A stretch of DNA of 64,000 nt, from positions 94,164-158,163 of the forward strand of contig WGNO01000007.1 in the NCBI GenBank assembly GCA_016124525.1, in the 5' to 3' direction. The translations under genes and the position numbers were made by a program. The notes below the pieces were generated by a model. It made no database searches. It was given only the letters and a program-made list of their open reading frames with translations, and was not told where the DNA came from. How positions within the stretch are numbered: position 1 is the stretch's first letter; every line of letters begins with the position of its first letter. This document shows, piece after piece, positions 1 to 8,724 of the stretch. This stretch comes from Nostoc sp. RI_552 (GTDB lineage: Bacteria; Cyanobacteriota; Cyanobacteriia; Cyanobacteriales; Nostocaceae).

Positions 1-774
1 GCTAAGTTTAGTAAATACAGGATGAGTATCGCTATGATTACCAATTTCATGGCCTGACTGATAAATCATTTTTAAAATTTCACAGTTTTCTCTCACGCGC
101 TTACCAACAACAAAGAAAGTAGCTTTAACTTGATTTTTTTGGAGAATATTCAGAATTTGAGGAGTATATTCCTTGGTTGGTCCATCATCAAAAGTTAAGG
201 CTACAGATTGGCGTTTCATCGCTGCCAAAAAAGTAGATTTATTTTGTAAAGATAAATCAACAAATACAGGTTTCAGGGATACTGGCAAAGATTCAATTCT
301 CTGCTGCTGTTCAAGGCGATTCAGGAAAAAATCTTGCCATGCATTTGCCACCCGTCGATATTCTTCAGTATATTTTAAATACTCACGAGACCTCAAATAG
401 TTACTACTATTTGAGGGAATTGATTGCATTAAATTTTGGGATATTCCTAAATCGTTAATTACCTGATTAACAATCTTTAACCCTTGCTTTGGCTCTGGAA
501 TTCTATAAAGGTGATTTAATTCCTTTACAACACTCTGTAAATTTTGTTTTCCCTTAAAAAAATTAATGTCTGAAGAAGTAACTTTGTCCAAGGAACTATT
601 AGGAATCAGGACTTGATCAGATGGTGAATTGACACGAGGAACTTGTTTTTGTTCCACAGGGCTATCTGTAGTAAGATTCGAGGTATTATTTTTCGTAGAC
701 TGGTGATTAACCAAAAAATACACAATAATTGCGCTGATGACATTAGCAATTAATACTATTCTCAGTAAATACAT
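1..774 (-). CDS. Polysaccharide deacetylase (CE4/NodB fold), C-terminus outside the window
   Basis: Reading the minus strand from the ATG at 774 gives an open frame of 258 codons that runs off the left edge. An N-terminal hydrophobic segment (about residues 2-20) suggests a signal anchor. It is followed by a polar linker of roughly 180 residues. The catalytic domain then begins with TFDDGPT (metal-binding and base Asp pair) and continues to GHEIGNHSDTHP (the His-x3-His zinc motif). These are motifs 1 and 2 of the CE4 family, which removes acetyl groups from peptidoglycan, chitin-like or exopolysaccharide substrates outside the cytoplasmic membrane. The substrate cannot be told from the sequence. 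The remaining CE4 motifs lie beyond the window, so whether the gene is intact is unknown. Confidence 0.88.
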   Translation of the reverse strand, partial: MYLLRIVLIANVISAIIVYFLVNHQSTKNNTSNLTTDSPVEQKQVPRVNSPSDQVLIPNSSLDKVTSSDINFFKGKQNLQSVVKELNHLYRIPEPKQGLKIVNQVINDLGISQNLMQSIPSNSSNYLRSREYLKYTEEYRRVANAWQDFFLNRLEQQQRIESLPVSLKPVFVDLSLQNKSTFLAAMKRQSVALTFDDGPTKEYTPQILNILQKNQVKATFFVVGKRVRENCEILKMIYQSGHEIGNHSDTHPVFTKLS

Positions 775-1028
775 GGATCTGGGTATATGGTAAAAATATT
801 TGCCAACAAAATTTTGATTAACAATGAAAGTATTATACAGGGATATTAGAAGAAGCCATTTCTAATCAAGCAGTTATCATCATTGAAATTCATCCTCATG
901 GAAATTTTCCAGGGGCGGTCTGTGTATATCCTTAATAACCAAGGTAGATTAGTTTAAGTCCAGAAAAAATGTTATTAGAATAACTTAAGTAAAAACTTTT
1001 CAAAGCAATACTGACAAATGAGATATTA

Positions 1029-3185
1029 ATGGTTGAACAAGCTTTCCCAAAACCCACTAATTTCAACAAGCCTTTACCCAACCAACGCTGGGAAATTTAT
1101 CCCCAGCAACCACAACTTGCCGAAAACCTGGGACAAGTCACCAATCTTCTGCCCATTATTAGCCAGTTATTAATTAATCGTGGCATTAAAACACCAGAAG
1201 CAGCAAAAGCTTTTTTAGATCCAGAGTCTATAGTATTACCTTCACCCCTAGATGAATTTCCCGATTTAGAAGAGAGTGTAGAGTTGTTGCAACAGGCCAT
1301 AGCTTCCCAGGGTAAAATAGCAATCTGTGGTGACTATGATGCCGATGGCATGACTAGCACAGCGTTGCTATTGCGTAGTCTCCGCAGTTTGGGCGCTCAA
1401 ATCAATTACGCTATCCCCAGTCGAATGCACGATGGTTATGGTATTAACAATCGCATTGTTGAAGAGTTTCACCGTGAAAATGTCAAACTAATTCTCACTG
1501 TAGATAATGGCATCTCTGCTTATGAACCCATTGCCAGAGCTAGACAACTCGGTTTAAATGTAATCGTCACCGACCACCACGACCTCCCACTACAACTCCC
1601 CCCAGCTAACGCTATCCTCAACCCCAAACTCATCCCCGAATCCTCACCTTATCGCAGTCTGGCTGGTGTTGGTGTCGCCTACATCTTAGCCATATCTCTA
1701 GCCCAAAAGTTAAAACAAGTCAAAGGCTTAGTAGAGCCAATGTTAGCGTTATTTACTTTAGGAACAATTGCAGATTTAGCTCCCTTAACAGGTGTGAACC
1801 GTCGCTGGGTGAAACGCGGTTTAAAAATTTTACCCAAATCTAATCTACCTGGTATAAAAGCATTAATTCAAGTCGCCGGATTACAGGCAATACAAGACGG
1901 ACAAAAAGAATTAACACCAAAAACTCCTCTTTCATCTTCCTCTAATTCTAAATCTTTAAAACCAGAAGATATTGGTTTTCGTTTAGGACCACGTATTAAT
2001 GCTGTTGGTCGCATTGGTGATCCTCAAATAGTGATTGAATTATTAACTACAGATGATACAGAGGTAGCACTAGCACGAGCTTTAGAGTGCGAATCAACAA
2101 ACACCCGCCGTCAGGAAATGTGCGAAGAAATTGAGCGAGAAGCTATTCTTTATGTGGAATCAGAATTTGTGTCTTCTCTTTCACAAGACCGGGTATTGGT
2201 AATTGTTCAACCTCATTGGCATCACGGAGTCATTGGCATTGTCGCCTCTCGCCTAGTGGAACGGTACGGTGTGCCTGTATTCATTGGCACTTACGAAAAT
2301 AATGAAAAAATTCGTGGTTCGGCTCGTGGTATTCCTGAGTTTAATGTGTTTGCGGCTTTACAATATTGTCACAACTTACTTGGTAAATTTGGTGGACACA
2401 AAGCCGCAGGTGGTTTTTCTTTACCAGCCCAGAACTTGCCAATGTTGCGATGCCGATTATCCGAATTTGCTCATCAATGTCTAGAATTGCAACATCTCCA
2501 ACCACTGATTAAAATTGACACTCAAGTTGACTTTAATCAAATCAATCAGCAGCTTTACCAACACATCAATTATCTTCATCCCTGCGGTATGGAGAATCCC
2601 GACCCTTTGTTTTGGACATTTAACGTCGCAATTGTTGAGCAAAAAATCATTGGTAAGGGTCACATTAAATTAACTTTCAGCCAAACTATTCATAGTCAAC
2701 AATATAAAATTCAAGCCATAGCCTGGCGTTGGCAACAATACTTCCCTCTACCCCCCCAAGTAGATATTGCTTACAGACTGCGAGAAAATCACTTTAATGG
2801 TAACACCACCATACAATTAGAACTAGTCGGTATAAGACTTCCCCATCAGCACCAAGCCATTAACTACCAACAACCACCCTCATCTCACCTATTTTCTCAT
2901 TCCCCACCTAGTCCATTAACCACTAACTTTGAGCACGACCAGGGACATTACACTTGTGGTATTTATCACAACCATCTTCCACCGGAATTAAGAATTAAAA
3001 ATCCTGAAGGCAATATCTTAGTCATTCAACCAGGGCGTACCATTGGCTTATTAGGGAAAAACCGTCAAGAATGTGTACAAGTTGACATATGTCAACCACA
3101 GTACAACAAAATTATCAAAGCTGCTCTTAAAGCATTATCATCTCTGAGTCCTGAGTCAATTTTCAATTTTAAACAAATGTCTTGA
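1029..3185 (+). CDS. recJ: Single-stranded-DNA-specific 5'-3' exonuclease RecJ
   Basis: The 718-residue protein has the DHH-phosphoesterase signatures of RecJ: CGDYDADGMTS near residue 100, LTVDNGIS near 158, VTDHHDLP near 180, and a DHHA1 domain with GKFGGHKAAGGF near 460. RecJ degrades single-stranded DNA 5' to 3' in recombination and mismatch repair in the cytoplasm. The C-terminal ~150 residues are Pro/His-rich and poorly recognisable; cyanobacterial RecJ proteins are often longer than the E. coli enzyme (577 aa). The ATG at 1029 is the first in frame, and no strong Shine-Dalgarno is visible. The gene stands alone, facing psb30 tail to tail. Confidence 0.95.
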   Translation: MVEQAFPKPTNFNKPLPNQRWEIYPQQPQLAENLGQVTNLLPIISQLLINRGIKTPEAAKAFLDPESIVLPSPLDEFPDLEESVELLQQAIASQGKIAICGDYDADGMTSTALLLRSLRSLGAQINYAIPSRMHDGYGINNRIVEEFHRENVKLILTVDNGISAYEPIARARQLGLNVIVTDHHDLPLQLPPANAILNPKLIPESSPYRSLAGVGVAYILAISLAQKLKQVKGLVEPMLALFTLGTIADLAPLTGVNRRWVKRGLKILPKSNLPGIKALIQVAGLQAIQDGQKELTPKTPLSSSSNSKSLKPEDIGFRLGPRINAVGRIGDPQIVIELLTTDDTEVALARALECESTNTRRQEMCEEIEREAILYVESEFVSSLSQDRVLVIVQPHWHHGVIGIVASRLVERYGVPVFIGTYENNEKIRGSARGIPEFNVFAALQYCHNLLGKFGGHKAAGGFSLPAQNLPMLRCRLSEFAHQCLELQHLQPLIKIDTQVDFNQINQQLYQHINYLHPCGMENPDPLFWTFNVAIVEQKIIGKGHIKLTFSQTIHSQQYKIQAIAWRWQQYFPLPPQVDIAYRLRENHFNGNTTIQLELVGIRLPHQHQAINYQQPPSSHLFSHSPPSPLTTNFEHDQGHYTCGIYHNHLPPELRIKNPEGNILVIQPGRTIGLLGKNRQECVQVDICQPQYNKIIKAALKALSSLSPESIFNFKQMS

Positions 3186-3210
3186 ACTCAGCACTCAGAG
3201 TATCGCACCA

Positions 3211-3333
3211 TTACAGATTGCCGTTGCGAAATGCTAGTAAAAATATTACTGCTGGTCCAGCAATAACGATTAATCCAATGGAAGCTAGCTGAAAAATGAC
3301 TTCCCAATTGAGATTGCTTAAAGTGTCAAACAT
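3211..3333 (-). CDS. psb30: Photosystem II small subunit Psb30 (Ycf12)
   Basis: A 40-residue frame on the minus strand starts [20 protein letters not shown] and ends LLAFRNGNL. Psb30/Ycf12 is a single-helix PSII subunit of about 33 residues with the conserved pattern N-x-E-V-I-x-Q-L and a C-terminal ARKGNL-like end. Both are present, flanking one membrane helix with a central GPAV. The frame is a few residues longer at the N-terminus than the common form; the alternative in-frame starts are not ATG. The protein sits at the PSII periphery near PsbJ/PsbK and stabilises the complex under high light. Its stop lies 25 bp from the convergent recJ stop. Confidence 0.85.
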   Translation of the reverse strand: MFDTLSNLNWEVIFQLASIGLIVIAGPAVIFLLAFRNGNL

Positions 3334-3457
3334 TTTTTCCCTTATCCTCTTATTTGCCTTGAAAAATACAGTAACTCAAACAACTCGCCATTAATCATAT
3401 CTGGCCATGAGCTGTTACATTTAATTTACTTAACAAAATTATAGGAAAATCAATAAA

Positions 3458-3808
3458 ATGGCAAATTGGCAATGTGTTAAACAATGTGGCGCTTGCTGTA
3501 ATCTAAACCCAGACGAGCGTCCAGACCTGGAAGAATACCTCACACCACGAGAGTTAGAACTATACCTGAGCATGGTAGGCGAACATGGATGGTGCATTAA
3601 TTTCGACCATACCAGCCGAGAATGCCGCATTTATGCCAATCGTCCCCGTTTTTGCCGTGTGGAACCAGAGATATTTCACGATATGTATGGGATTGAACCA
3701 GAAGAACTCAATGATTTTGCTATTGACTGCTGTCGCGAGCACATAGAAGGGGTTTATGGCCATCGCAGTTTGGAAATCCTCCGCTTTAACAAAACCATTG
3801 GTTTCTAG
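3458..3808 (+). CDS. YkgJ-family cysteine-cluster protein
   Basis: This 116-residue cytosolic protein has a Cys-rich pattern: CVKQCGACC at the N-terminus, WCINFD and ECRIYANRPRFCRVEP in the middle, DCCREHI towards the end. The CxxxCxxCC opening plus the C-x(n)-C-x(6)-C arrangement is the signature of the YkgJ zinc/iron-chelating domain. Its biochemical role is not established. The length matches the compact cyanobacterial members. It lies alone, about 115 bp before the GDT1 pair and in the same direction; co-transcription is possible but not shown. Confidence 0.8.
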   Translation: MANWQCVKQCGACCNLNPDERPDLEEYLTPRELELYLSMVGEHGWCINFDHTSRECRIYANRPRFCRVEPEIFHDMYGIEPEELNDFAIDCCREHIEGVYGHRSLEILRFNKTIGF

Positions 3809-3924
3809 CAATTTTTGAAGACACCATTGACTAACAAAGGAGAACCAAGCCCCTGTTAGACAACAAGGCATTTTTGGTAGTGGGGTTGAAATTTATGACA
3901 AAAATCTGAGAAAATGAGAACAAT

Positions 3925-4389
3925 ATGAAAGCAATCACGCAACTACAACTACTGCCTGTGAAACTTGACTCAGTAACTGCAAGTTTTTCTGTTACATCTG
4001 AAACAGAAAACCAGCCAGAAACAAACCACTGCAATGAATCTAACTTAACCGCTACAATCATCGAGCCACCTCACCCCATAGTTACTGATAGTCAAAAAAA
4101 CCACGAATCAGTAGCGGCAATTTTCGGTAGCACTTTCCTGACTATATTTCTCGCAGAAATTGGAGATAAAACTCAGCTATCTACCTTACTAATGAGTGCA
4201 GAATCTCATGCACCTTGGATAGTCTTTCTAGGCTCTGCAATGGCACTCATTACCACTAGTTTGTTAGGAGTGCTTTTAGGTGCTTGGATGGCCAATCGTC
4301 TCAGTCCAAAAGCTGTAGAAAAATCAGCAGGTATGATGTTATTATTTATTTCCGTCATGCTGTTTTGGGATGTAATTCGTAATTCCTAA
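3925..4389 (+). CDS. Half-size GDT1/TMEM165 (UPF0016) cation exporter, subunit 1
   Basis: The protein has 154 residues. The first ~65 are polar and Ser/Thr/Glu-rich, possibly a cytosolic extension or poorly conserved leader. Three membrane helices follow. The first carries the family motif AEIGDKTQLS, whose acidic pair binds Mn2+/Ca2+. Full-length UPF0016 proteins have two E-x-G-D-K motifs in two repeats; this gene encodes only one, and the next gene the other. In cyanobacteria the family exports manganese from the cytoplasm and supports PSII assembly (Mnx; hemi-exchangers in filamentous species). The function here is inferred from family and pairing. Confidence 0.82.
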   Translation: MKAITQLQLLPVKLDSVTASFSVTSETENQPETNHCNESNLTATIIEPPHPIVTDSQKNHESVAAIFGSTFLTIFLAEIGDKTQLSTLLMSAESHAPWIVFLGSAMALITTSLLGVLLGAWMANRLSPKAVEKSAGMMLLFISVMLFWDVIRNS

Positions 4390-4436
4390 TTGACAGTCTT
4401 AACCGCTCTCTACTACCTACAGATATACATCGACAT

Positions 4437-4730
4437 ATGGATTGGCATCTATTAGGACTCAGCTTCGTTACAGTTTTTCTCTCAGAATTAGGTGACAAAA
4501 GCCAATTAGCCGCCATCGCACTTTCTGGCCGTTCTCAGTCTCGGCGAGCAGTGTTTTTCGGTACTGCTGGCGCACTATTGCTTACCAGCTTTGTGGGAGC
4601 ATTAGCAGGTGGTGCTGTGGCAGAATTATTGCCTACTCGCCTGTTGAAAGCAATAGCCGCTGTAGGTTTTGCCATCCTAGCCGCACGGCTGCTATTGTTT
4701 AACAATGAAGCACCAGCCGATGCTGAATAA
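4437..4730 (+). CDS. Half-size GDT1/TMEM165 (UPF0016) cation exporter, subunit 2
   Basis: This 97-residue, almost wholly hydrophobic protein has three predicted helices. The first carries SELGDKSQLA, the second copy of the UPF0016 E-x-G-D-K-(S/T)-Q motif. It starts 47 bp after the preceding half-size gene and is very probably co-transcribed with it. The two halves presumably heterodimerise to rebuild the six-helix exporter. It lacks the N-terminal extension of its partner. Mn2+ export is inferred from family knowledge; Ca2+/H+ exchange is the alternative. Confidence 0.82.
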   Translation: MDWHLLGLSFVTVFLSELGDKSQLAAIALSGRSQSRRAVFFGTAGALLLTSFVGALAGGAVAELLPTRLLKAIAAVGFAILAARLLLFNNEAPADAE

Positions 4731-4751
4731 CACAGCGCCCTACAAAAACCC

Positions 4752-5246
4752 TCACTTGAGTTGTTCTCGCCAGCACCAGTTTAAAAGCATTCCACCTGCC
4801 AATACTTTGACTACTTCTAGTAGAAAATAACTACTATGTAGCAAACTCATTTCTGTTGGCATTGTAAACGCTGTTTCAAACACATTCAAACGACTACCAA
4901 TAGCACACATTTGTGGAGTGAGAAAATAGGTATCCAGCAAAGTAATTCCCAGCAACATTACTGAAAAAACAATACTTTTACTACTCCAGCAAGATTTGGT
5001 TTTGCCCCAAGCAAGCACACCAGTGAAAACTAAAGCCGCAGATAACAATTCCAGGCGATTAAAATTCCAAAAAATCACATAGCCTACTGTAGCAAAATCC
5101 GTCCGACTCATCATCCCAGAAAAGTAAAGACTAGGCATAATTACCCAGTCTAAAACCAGGCTCCCACTCAACCAAAAACCCAAGGCAAAAATAGTAGCTG
5201 TTTGCCAAGTTGGTCGCTTGAATTCAAATGTAGAGGTAGCATTCAT
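4752..5246 (-). CDS. Four-helix membrane protein of unknown function
   Basis: The 164-residue protein has four hydrophobic segments (about residues 17-40, 58-80, 90-112 and 137-158) separated by short loops. The first contains GFWLSGSLVLDWVIMP. The spacing and the FWNFNRLE segment in helix 2 recall the small DUF4149/TMEM205-like membrane proteins of cyanobacteria, but I cannot confirm membership by eye. No enzymatic motif is visible. It converges on the GDT1 pair with only 21 bp between stops, so it is probably separately transcribed. Confidence 0.6.
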   Translation of the reverse strand: MNATSTFEFKRPTWQTATIFALGFWLSGSLVLDWVIMPSLYFSGMMSRTDFATVGYVIFWNFNRLELLSAALVFTGVLAWGKTKSCWSSKSIVFSVMLLGITLLDTYFLTPQMCAIGSRLNVFETAFTMPTEMSLLHSSYFLLEVVKVLAGGMLLNWCWREQLK

Positions 5247-5518
5247 AAAAACAATAATGGCTTGTGTTCTATGTTTCGAGTTTAGCGGAAAGAATTGTTC
5301 TTACAGCACATATATATTCTTTTTTACAAATAGACTTATAACTTCAAAAAGTCATAATTGTTATTTTGACGTTGCTCAAACCAAGTATGTGTTTCCTCTA
5401 AAAACCTTCCTAGTTACCTTTATACCAAGGTTTTCACAACTGGACTTAACAAGTCAAATCACCAACAGCATTATTTTTTTATATTGATAAAATATTAACT
5501 TTATTTACAAATATTCAT

Positions 5519-5616
5519 GTGCCTTTCATCTCAGTTAGGCACAAAACAGCAGGGAAAATGCTCACCCCGCAAAAATTTTATCATTATCCATACCTCAAAT
5601 TCCTGCAAGGTGCTGT
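5519..5616 (+). repeat. Dispersed ~98-bp repeat, copy A
   Basis: This stretch, beginning GTGCCTTTCATCTCAGTTAG, aligns end to end without gaps to 10277-10374, with most positions identical, including TTTTATCATTATC and ATTCCTGCAAG. It lies downstream of cyaB1, with the rest of 5247-5634 being AT-rich and without a recognisable gene. No transposase is associated. It is probably a small non-autonomous or palindromic dispersed element. Confidence 0.7.
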
Positions 5617-5634
5617 AGTTCAGTCTTTAGTAGT

Positions 5635-8217
5635 TTACTTTTCTTCAAAAGTCCAAGCTCCTTGATCCCATTCAAAATCTGTTGGCGGTGATTGCAACCA
5701 ATGTTGACAACGTAAAAGATGCAACATAGCAGCTTTATCTTGGTTATCAACTCCTAAAACTTTGGCAAACTCACCTCTAGCATATTTAAACTGGCGATTG
5801 AGGTAATACTCCCGTCCTTTGTGATAATACTCAATTAATTGTAATTTTTCCCTAGTAATGGGATCGGAACGCAAACCCACCAATTCGTAAATAGCTACTG
5901 GCTTACTTCTGCCTTTGACACGAATGTAATCTAATTCTCGCGTCCAAATACGTTCTTGGCAAGGTTTAAAAGTATTCTTACTCAGAATAATGTCACAACC
6001 GTATTGCTTAGTGATACTTTCTAATCTTGAACCAAGATTAACACCATCACCAATGGCAGTAAACTCCATCCGCTTACTAGAGCCAATATTACCACTAATC
6101 ACAGTATCAGAATTGATGCCAATGCCAATTTTAATTCTTGACTTACCAGCAGCATGGCGGCGTTGATTAAACTCCTGTAAGCGATGGCGCATTTCTAATG
6201 ATGTTTGCACAGCCATCCAAGCGTGATCTTTCAAAGGTAAAGGCGAACCAAATACAGCCATGATCGCATCCCCGATATACTTATCCAAAGTGCCTTTATG
6301 TTTAAAAATCGCCTCTACCATTGATTCAAAATACTCATTCAGCAAACTCACCACCTCTTCAGCTTCTAAATTTTCTGTCAAAGTAGTGTAACCGCGAATA
6401 TCAGAAAATAAAATTGAAACTTCTTTGCGATCGCCCCCTAATTTAGCATCATCCAATTTCAGCAATTCTTCTGCTAATTCTTGAGTCATGTAGCGATACA
6501 TCGTACTTTTGAGACGCTTTTCATCACTGATATCTTCCATGACAACCACTGCACCCCGGACTTGCTCTTGATCCGTAGCATCAGCAATTGTATTGATAGA
6601 CAAGTTAATACTATGTTGGTCTACACCATGACTCACAAGTGTACGATCAGGGAAATATTTCTGAGAAATCTTTACATCATTGCGTTGTATGGCTTGTTGA
6701 TACCACTTACTAAAGTCACCTTCTTGAATCGCGATAGCCTCAGTAATTAATTTACCCTCCAAACGATCTTCAGGCTGTAATCCCAATAAGTGTTTAGCAC
6801 TTGCATTAGCACTAATAATTAACCCAGCTTTATTAGTGGAAATCACCCCATTAGATAAACTACGCAAAATATCCTGTTGCATTTGTTCTTGTTGCTTGAT
6901 TGTGGCAAACAACTTAGCATTTTGCAATGCAACACCAGCTTGAATATTAAACGCCTCCATAAATTCTTCATCATGGTGGTCAAAACTAGCTTGGAAGCAT
7001 TCAGGGGCTTTCGGCCACATAGCCGGATCATATGGTGGAAAATCCCCTGATTTTTTTTTATTCACCAATTGAGTCACCCCAATCAATTCCTGATCGGTAT
7101 TAAATACCGGCATACATAATAAACTACAGGTACGATAGCTATTTTCCCGATCCATTTCTTTGGCTGTATCTGCGTCAGGATGGTCATACAAGTCAAAAGG
7201 AATATTCAGCTTTTGTCGAGATGCAGCTACCATACCAGCAAAGCCCTTACCTATTGGTATCCGTAACTCCCTAGTACAACCATTATCATGGGTGATTTTA
7301 CTCCACAATTCATTAGTATCACCATCTATCAACCACAACGTACTGTGATCCGCATTCATCAGCTCCTTAGCCTCATCCATCACCCGATGCAGAGTATCCT
7401 CTAAATCCAGACTACTTTGACTCAAAGACTTAATTGCCTTCATCAACCCTGCTAACGCTTTTTGTTTTTGCGTCACCACATAAAACGAGCGTGACGACTC
7501 TAACATCAATCGAATTGAAGGAGCAAACTCTTGAAATAATTGTTCGTCCGCCTTGGTAAACCCTTCAGTATCAATACGCTCTGATATTGGATCATCTGGA
7601 TTATTTGAAGATTTTAATTTATTTAGTAATTGCACTACCGCTACTAATTTTCCTTGTTCATTCAATAGCGGCAACGCTAACATTGTATAAGTACGATACC
7701 CGTTTCTTTTATCTTGCTGTTTAGCAAAACCTGAACGCGGATCTTCATAAAAATCAAAAGGAATATTTATTACTTGCTTCAAAGTAGCAACTTCACCTGC
7801 AATTCCTTTATCTGCTGGAATCCGAATTTCTAGAGAAGCTTCTCCTTCCCCCTCAGCTAAAATTGACCACAGTTCCTTTTTCTCTTCATCCAATAAAAAT
7901 ATCGTCGTCCGTTCTGCTCCCAGCAATTCTCCTGTTTTGAAAGTAATCGAATGTAGCATTTCTTGCAGAATTGTTTCAAACCCCTGAGAATTTAACATTG
8001 ATAAGGTTTGATGCACAATCTGTAATTTTTGCTCAACTTCTGTAACCACTTGTTTAAAAGTATCCTGAGTTAAAGGAGCGAGAAATTTTGAAATAGTCCC
8101 TTTTTGTCTCGCCAAATGATTTACAGCAGAACCTGCTTGCAAATATCGATGTTCTTGGTTGCTAATACCAATAATTAAGTCTGCATTCTCCCCAAAACTA
8201 TTTTCATGGACTGACAT
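5635..8217 (-). CDS. cyaB1: Class III adenylate cyclase with tandem GAF and PAS domains (CyaB1 type)
   Basis: The 860-residue cytosolic protein converts ATP to cAMP. Order of domains: GAF-A (~60-240), GAF-B (~255-435), PAS (~445-565) and a class III catalytic domain (~595-785), then a ~70-residue tail. Metal-binding Asp606 (FSDIRG) and Asp650 (KYIGD) are present, as are the adenine-selecting Lys646 and Thr720 (EFTAIGDGVN). This Lys/Thr combination, the 860-aa length and the domain order match Anabaena CyaB1, whose GAF tandem binds cAMP and activates the cyclase. Degenerate NKxD-type GAF motifs start at NKLKSS and NKKKSG. It is monocistronic by spacing; the upstream 500 bp hold no clear gene. 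Confidence 0.93.
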   Translation of the reverse strand: MSVHENSFGENADLIIGISNQEHRYLQAGSAVNHLARQKGTISKFLAPLTQDTFKQVVTEVEQKLQIVHQTLSMLNSQGFETILQEMLHSITFKTGELLGAERTTIFLLDEEKKELWSILAEGEGEASLEIRIPADKGIAGEVATLKQVINIPFDFYEDPRSGFAKQQDKRNGYRTYTMLALPLLNEQGKLVAVVQLLNKLKSSNNPDDPISERIDTEGFTKADEQLFQEFAPSIRLMLESSRSFYVVTQKQKALAGLMKAIKSLSQSSLDLEDTLHRVMDEAKELMNADHSTLWLIDGDTNELWSKITHDNGCTRELRIPIGKGFAGMVAASRQKLNIPFDLYDHPDADTAKEMDRENSYRTCSLLCMPVFNTDQELIGVTQLVNKKKSGDFPPYDPAMWPKAPECFQASFDHHDEEFMEAFNIQAGVALQNAKLFATIKQQEQMQQDILRSLSNGVISTNKAGLIISANASAKHLLGLQPEDRLEGKLITEAIAIQEGDFSKWYQQAIQRNDVKISQKYFPDRTLVSHGVDQHSINLSINTIADATDQEQVRGAVVVMEDISDEKRLKSTMYRYMTQELAEELLKLDDAKLGGDRKEVSILFSDIRGYTTLTENLEAEEVVSLLNEYFESMVEAIFKHKGTLDKYIGDAIMAVFGSPLPLKDHAWMAVQTSLEMRHRLQEFNQRRHAAGKSRIKIGIGINSDTVISGNIGSSKRMEFTAIGDGVNLGSRLESITKQYGCDIILSKNTFKPCQERIWTRELDYIRVKGRSKPVAIYELVGLRSDPITREKLQLIEYYHKGREYYLNRQFKYARGEFAKVLGVDNQDKAAMLHLLRCQHWLQSPPTDFEWDQGAWTFEEK

Positions 8218-8352
8218 AAATAATTTTTGATATAAACCTTAGATTTTAGCAATCACCAACAGCAAAGACCTTACCTAACTATTCAGCCATTAGTTACATC
8301 TTACACCAAGCTTAAACTAATATAACTTCAACCCTAGTTGATAGGAGAGAAA

Positions 8353-8484
8353 ATGCCCAAAAGCTTACAGTTGTTAGTGAAAGAACACCCCCATAATAAC
8401 TTGGCTGTACAAACCAAGTTTTCAGGTAAGGAAACAGAAAAATTAAGGTTTTGTAGCCTTGGTGGCTATTCTTTGTTTGGGTAG
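8353..8484 (+). CDS. Possible small ORF with good ribosome-binding site
   Basis: Within the otherwise gene-free 8218-8724 stretch, the plus strand has AGGAGAG five to six bases before an ATG at 8353 and a 43-codon frame (MPKSLQLLVKEHPHNN...) ending in TAG at 8484. The product would be basic and soluble and is not recognised. The ribosome-binding site is better than most in this window, but a short frame like this can arise by chance. I see no promoter or terminator. The rest of the gap is AT-rich and shows nothing further. Confidence 0.2.
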   Translation: MPKSLQLLVKEHPHNNLAVQTKFSGKETEKLRFCSLGGYSLFG

Positions 8485-8724
8485 ATGCAAATTTGCTCAT
8501 AAGTTACAAGATATGGAATTAGCTACCTAACAGACGATTATTTTAAATATATAGTTCCCCAAAAACTGGCTAAATTAGTGCTTTTCCGTAAATATATCCT
8601 TAATTACTCTTTTTTGGCAACTATTTAACCATCTCATCTTTGTTAACTACAAAACTTAGAAATTGATTCCTTTAGTGAAACCGAGAAAATTTACAACTGC
8701 TGAGGGATGACCGATGAAGATTAA

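Noticed and set aside
8312..8500. 62-codon minus-strand frame in the cyaB1-HAD gap
   Set aside because: No ribosome-binding site, no recognisable protein; overlaps the better plus-strand small frame.
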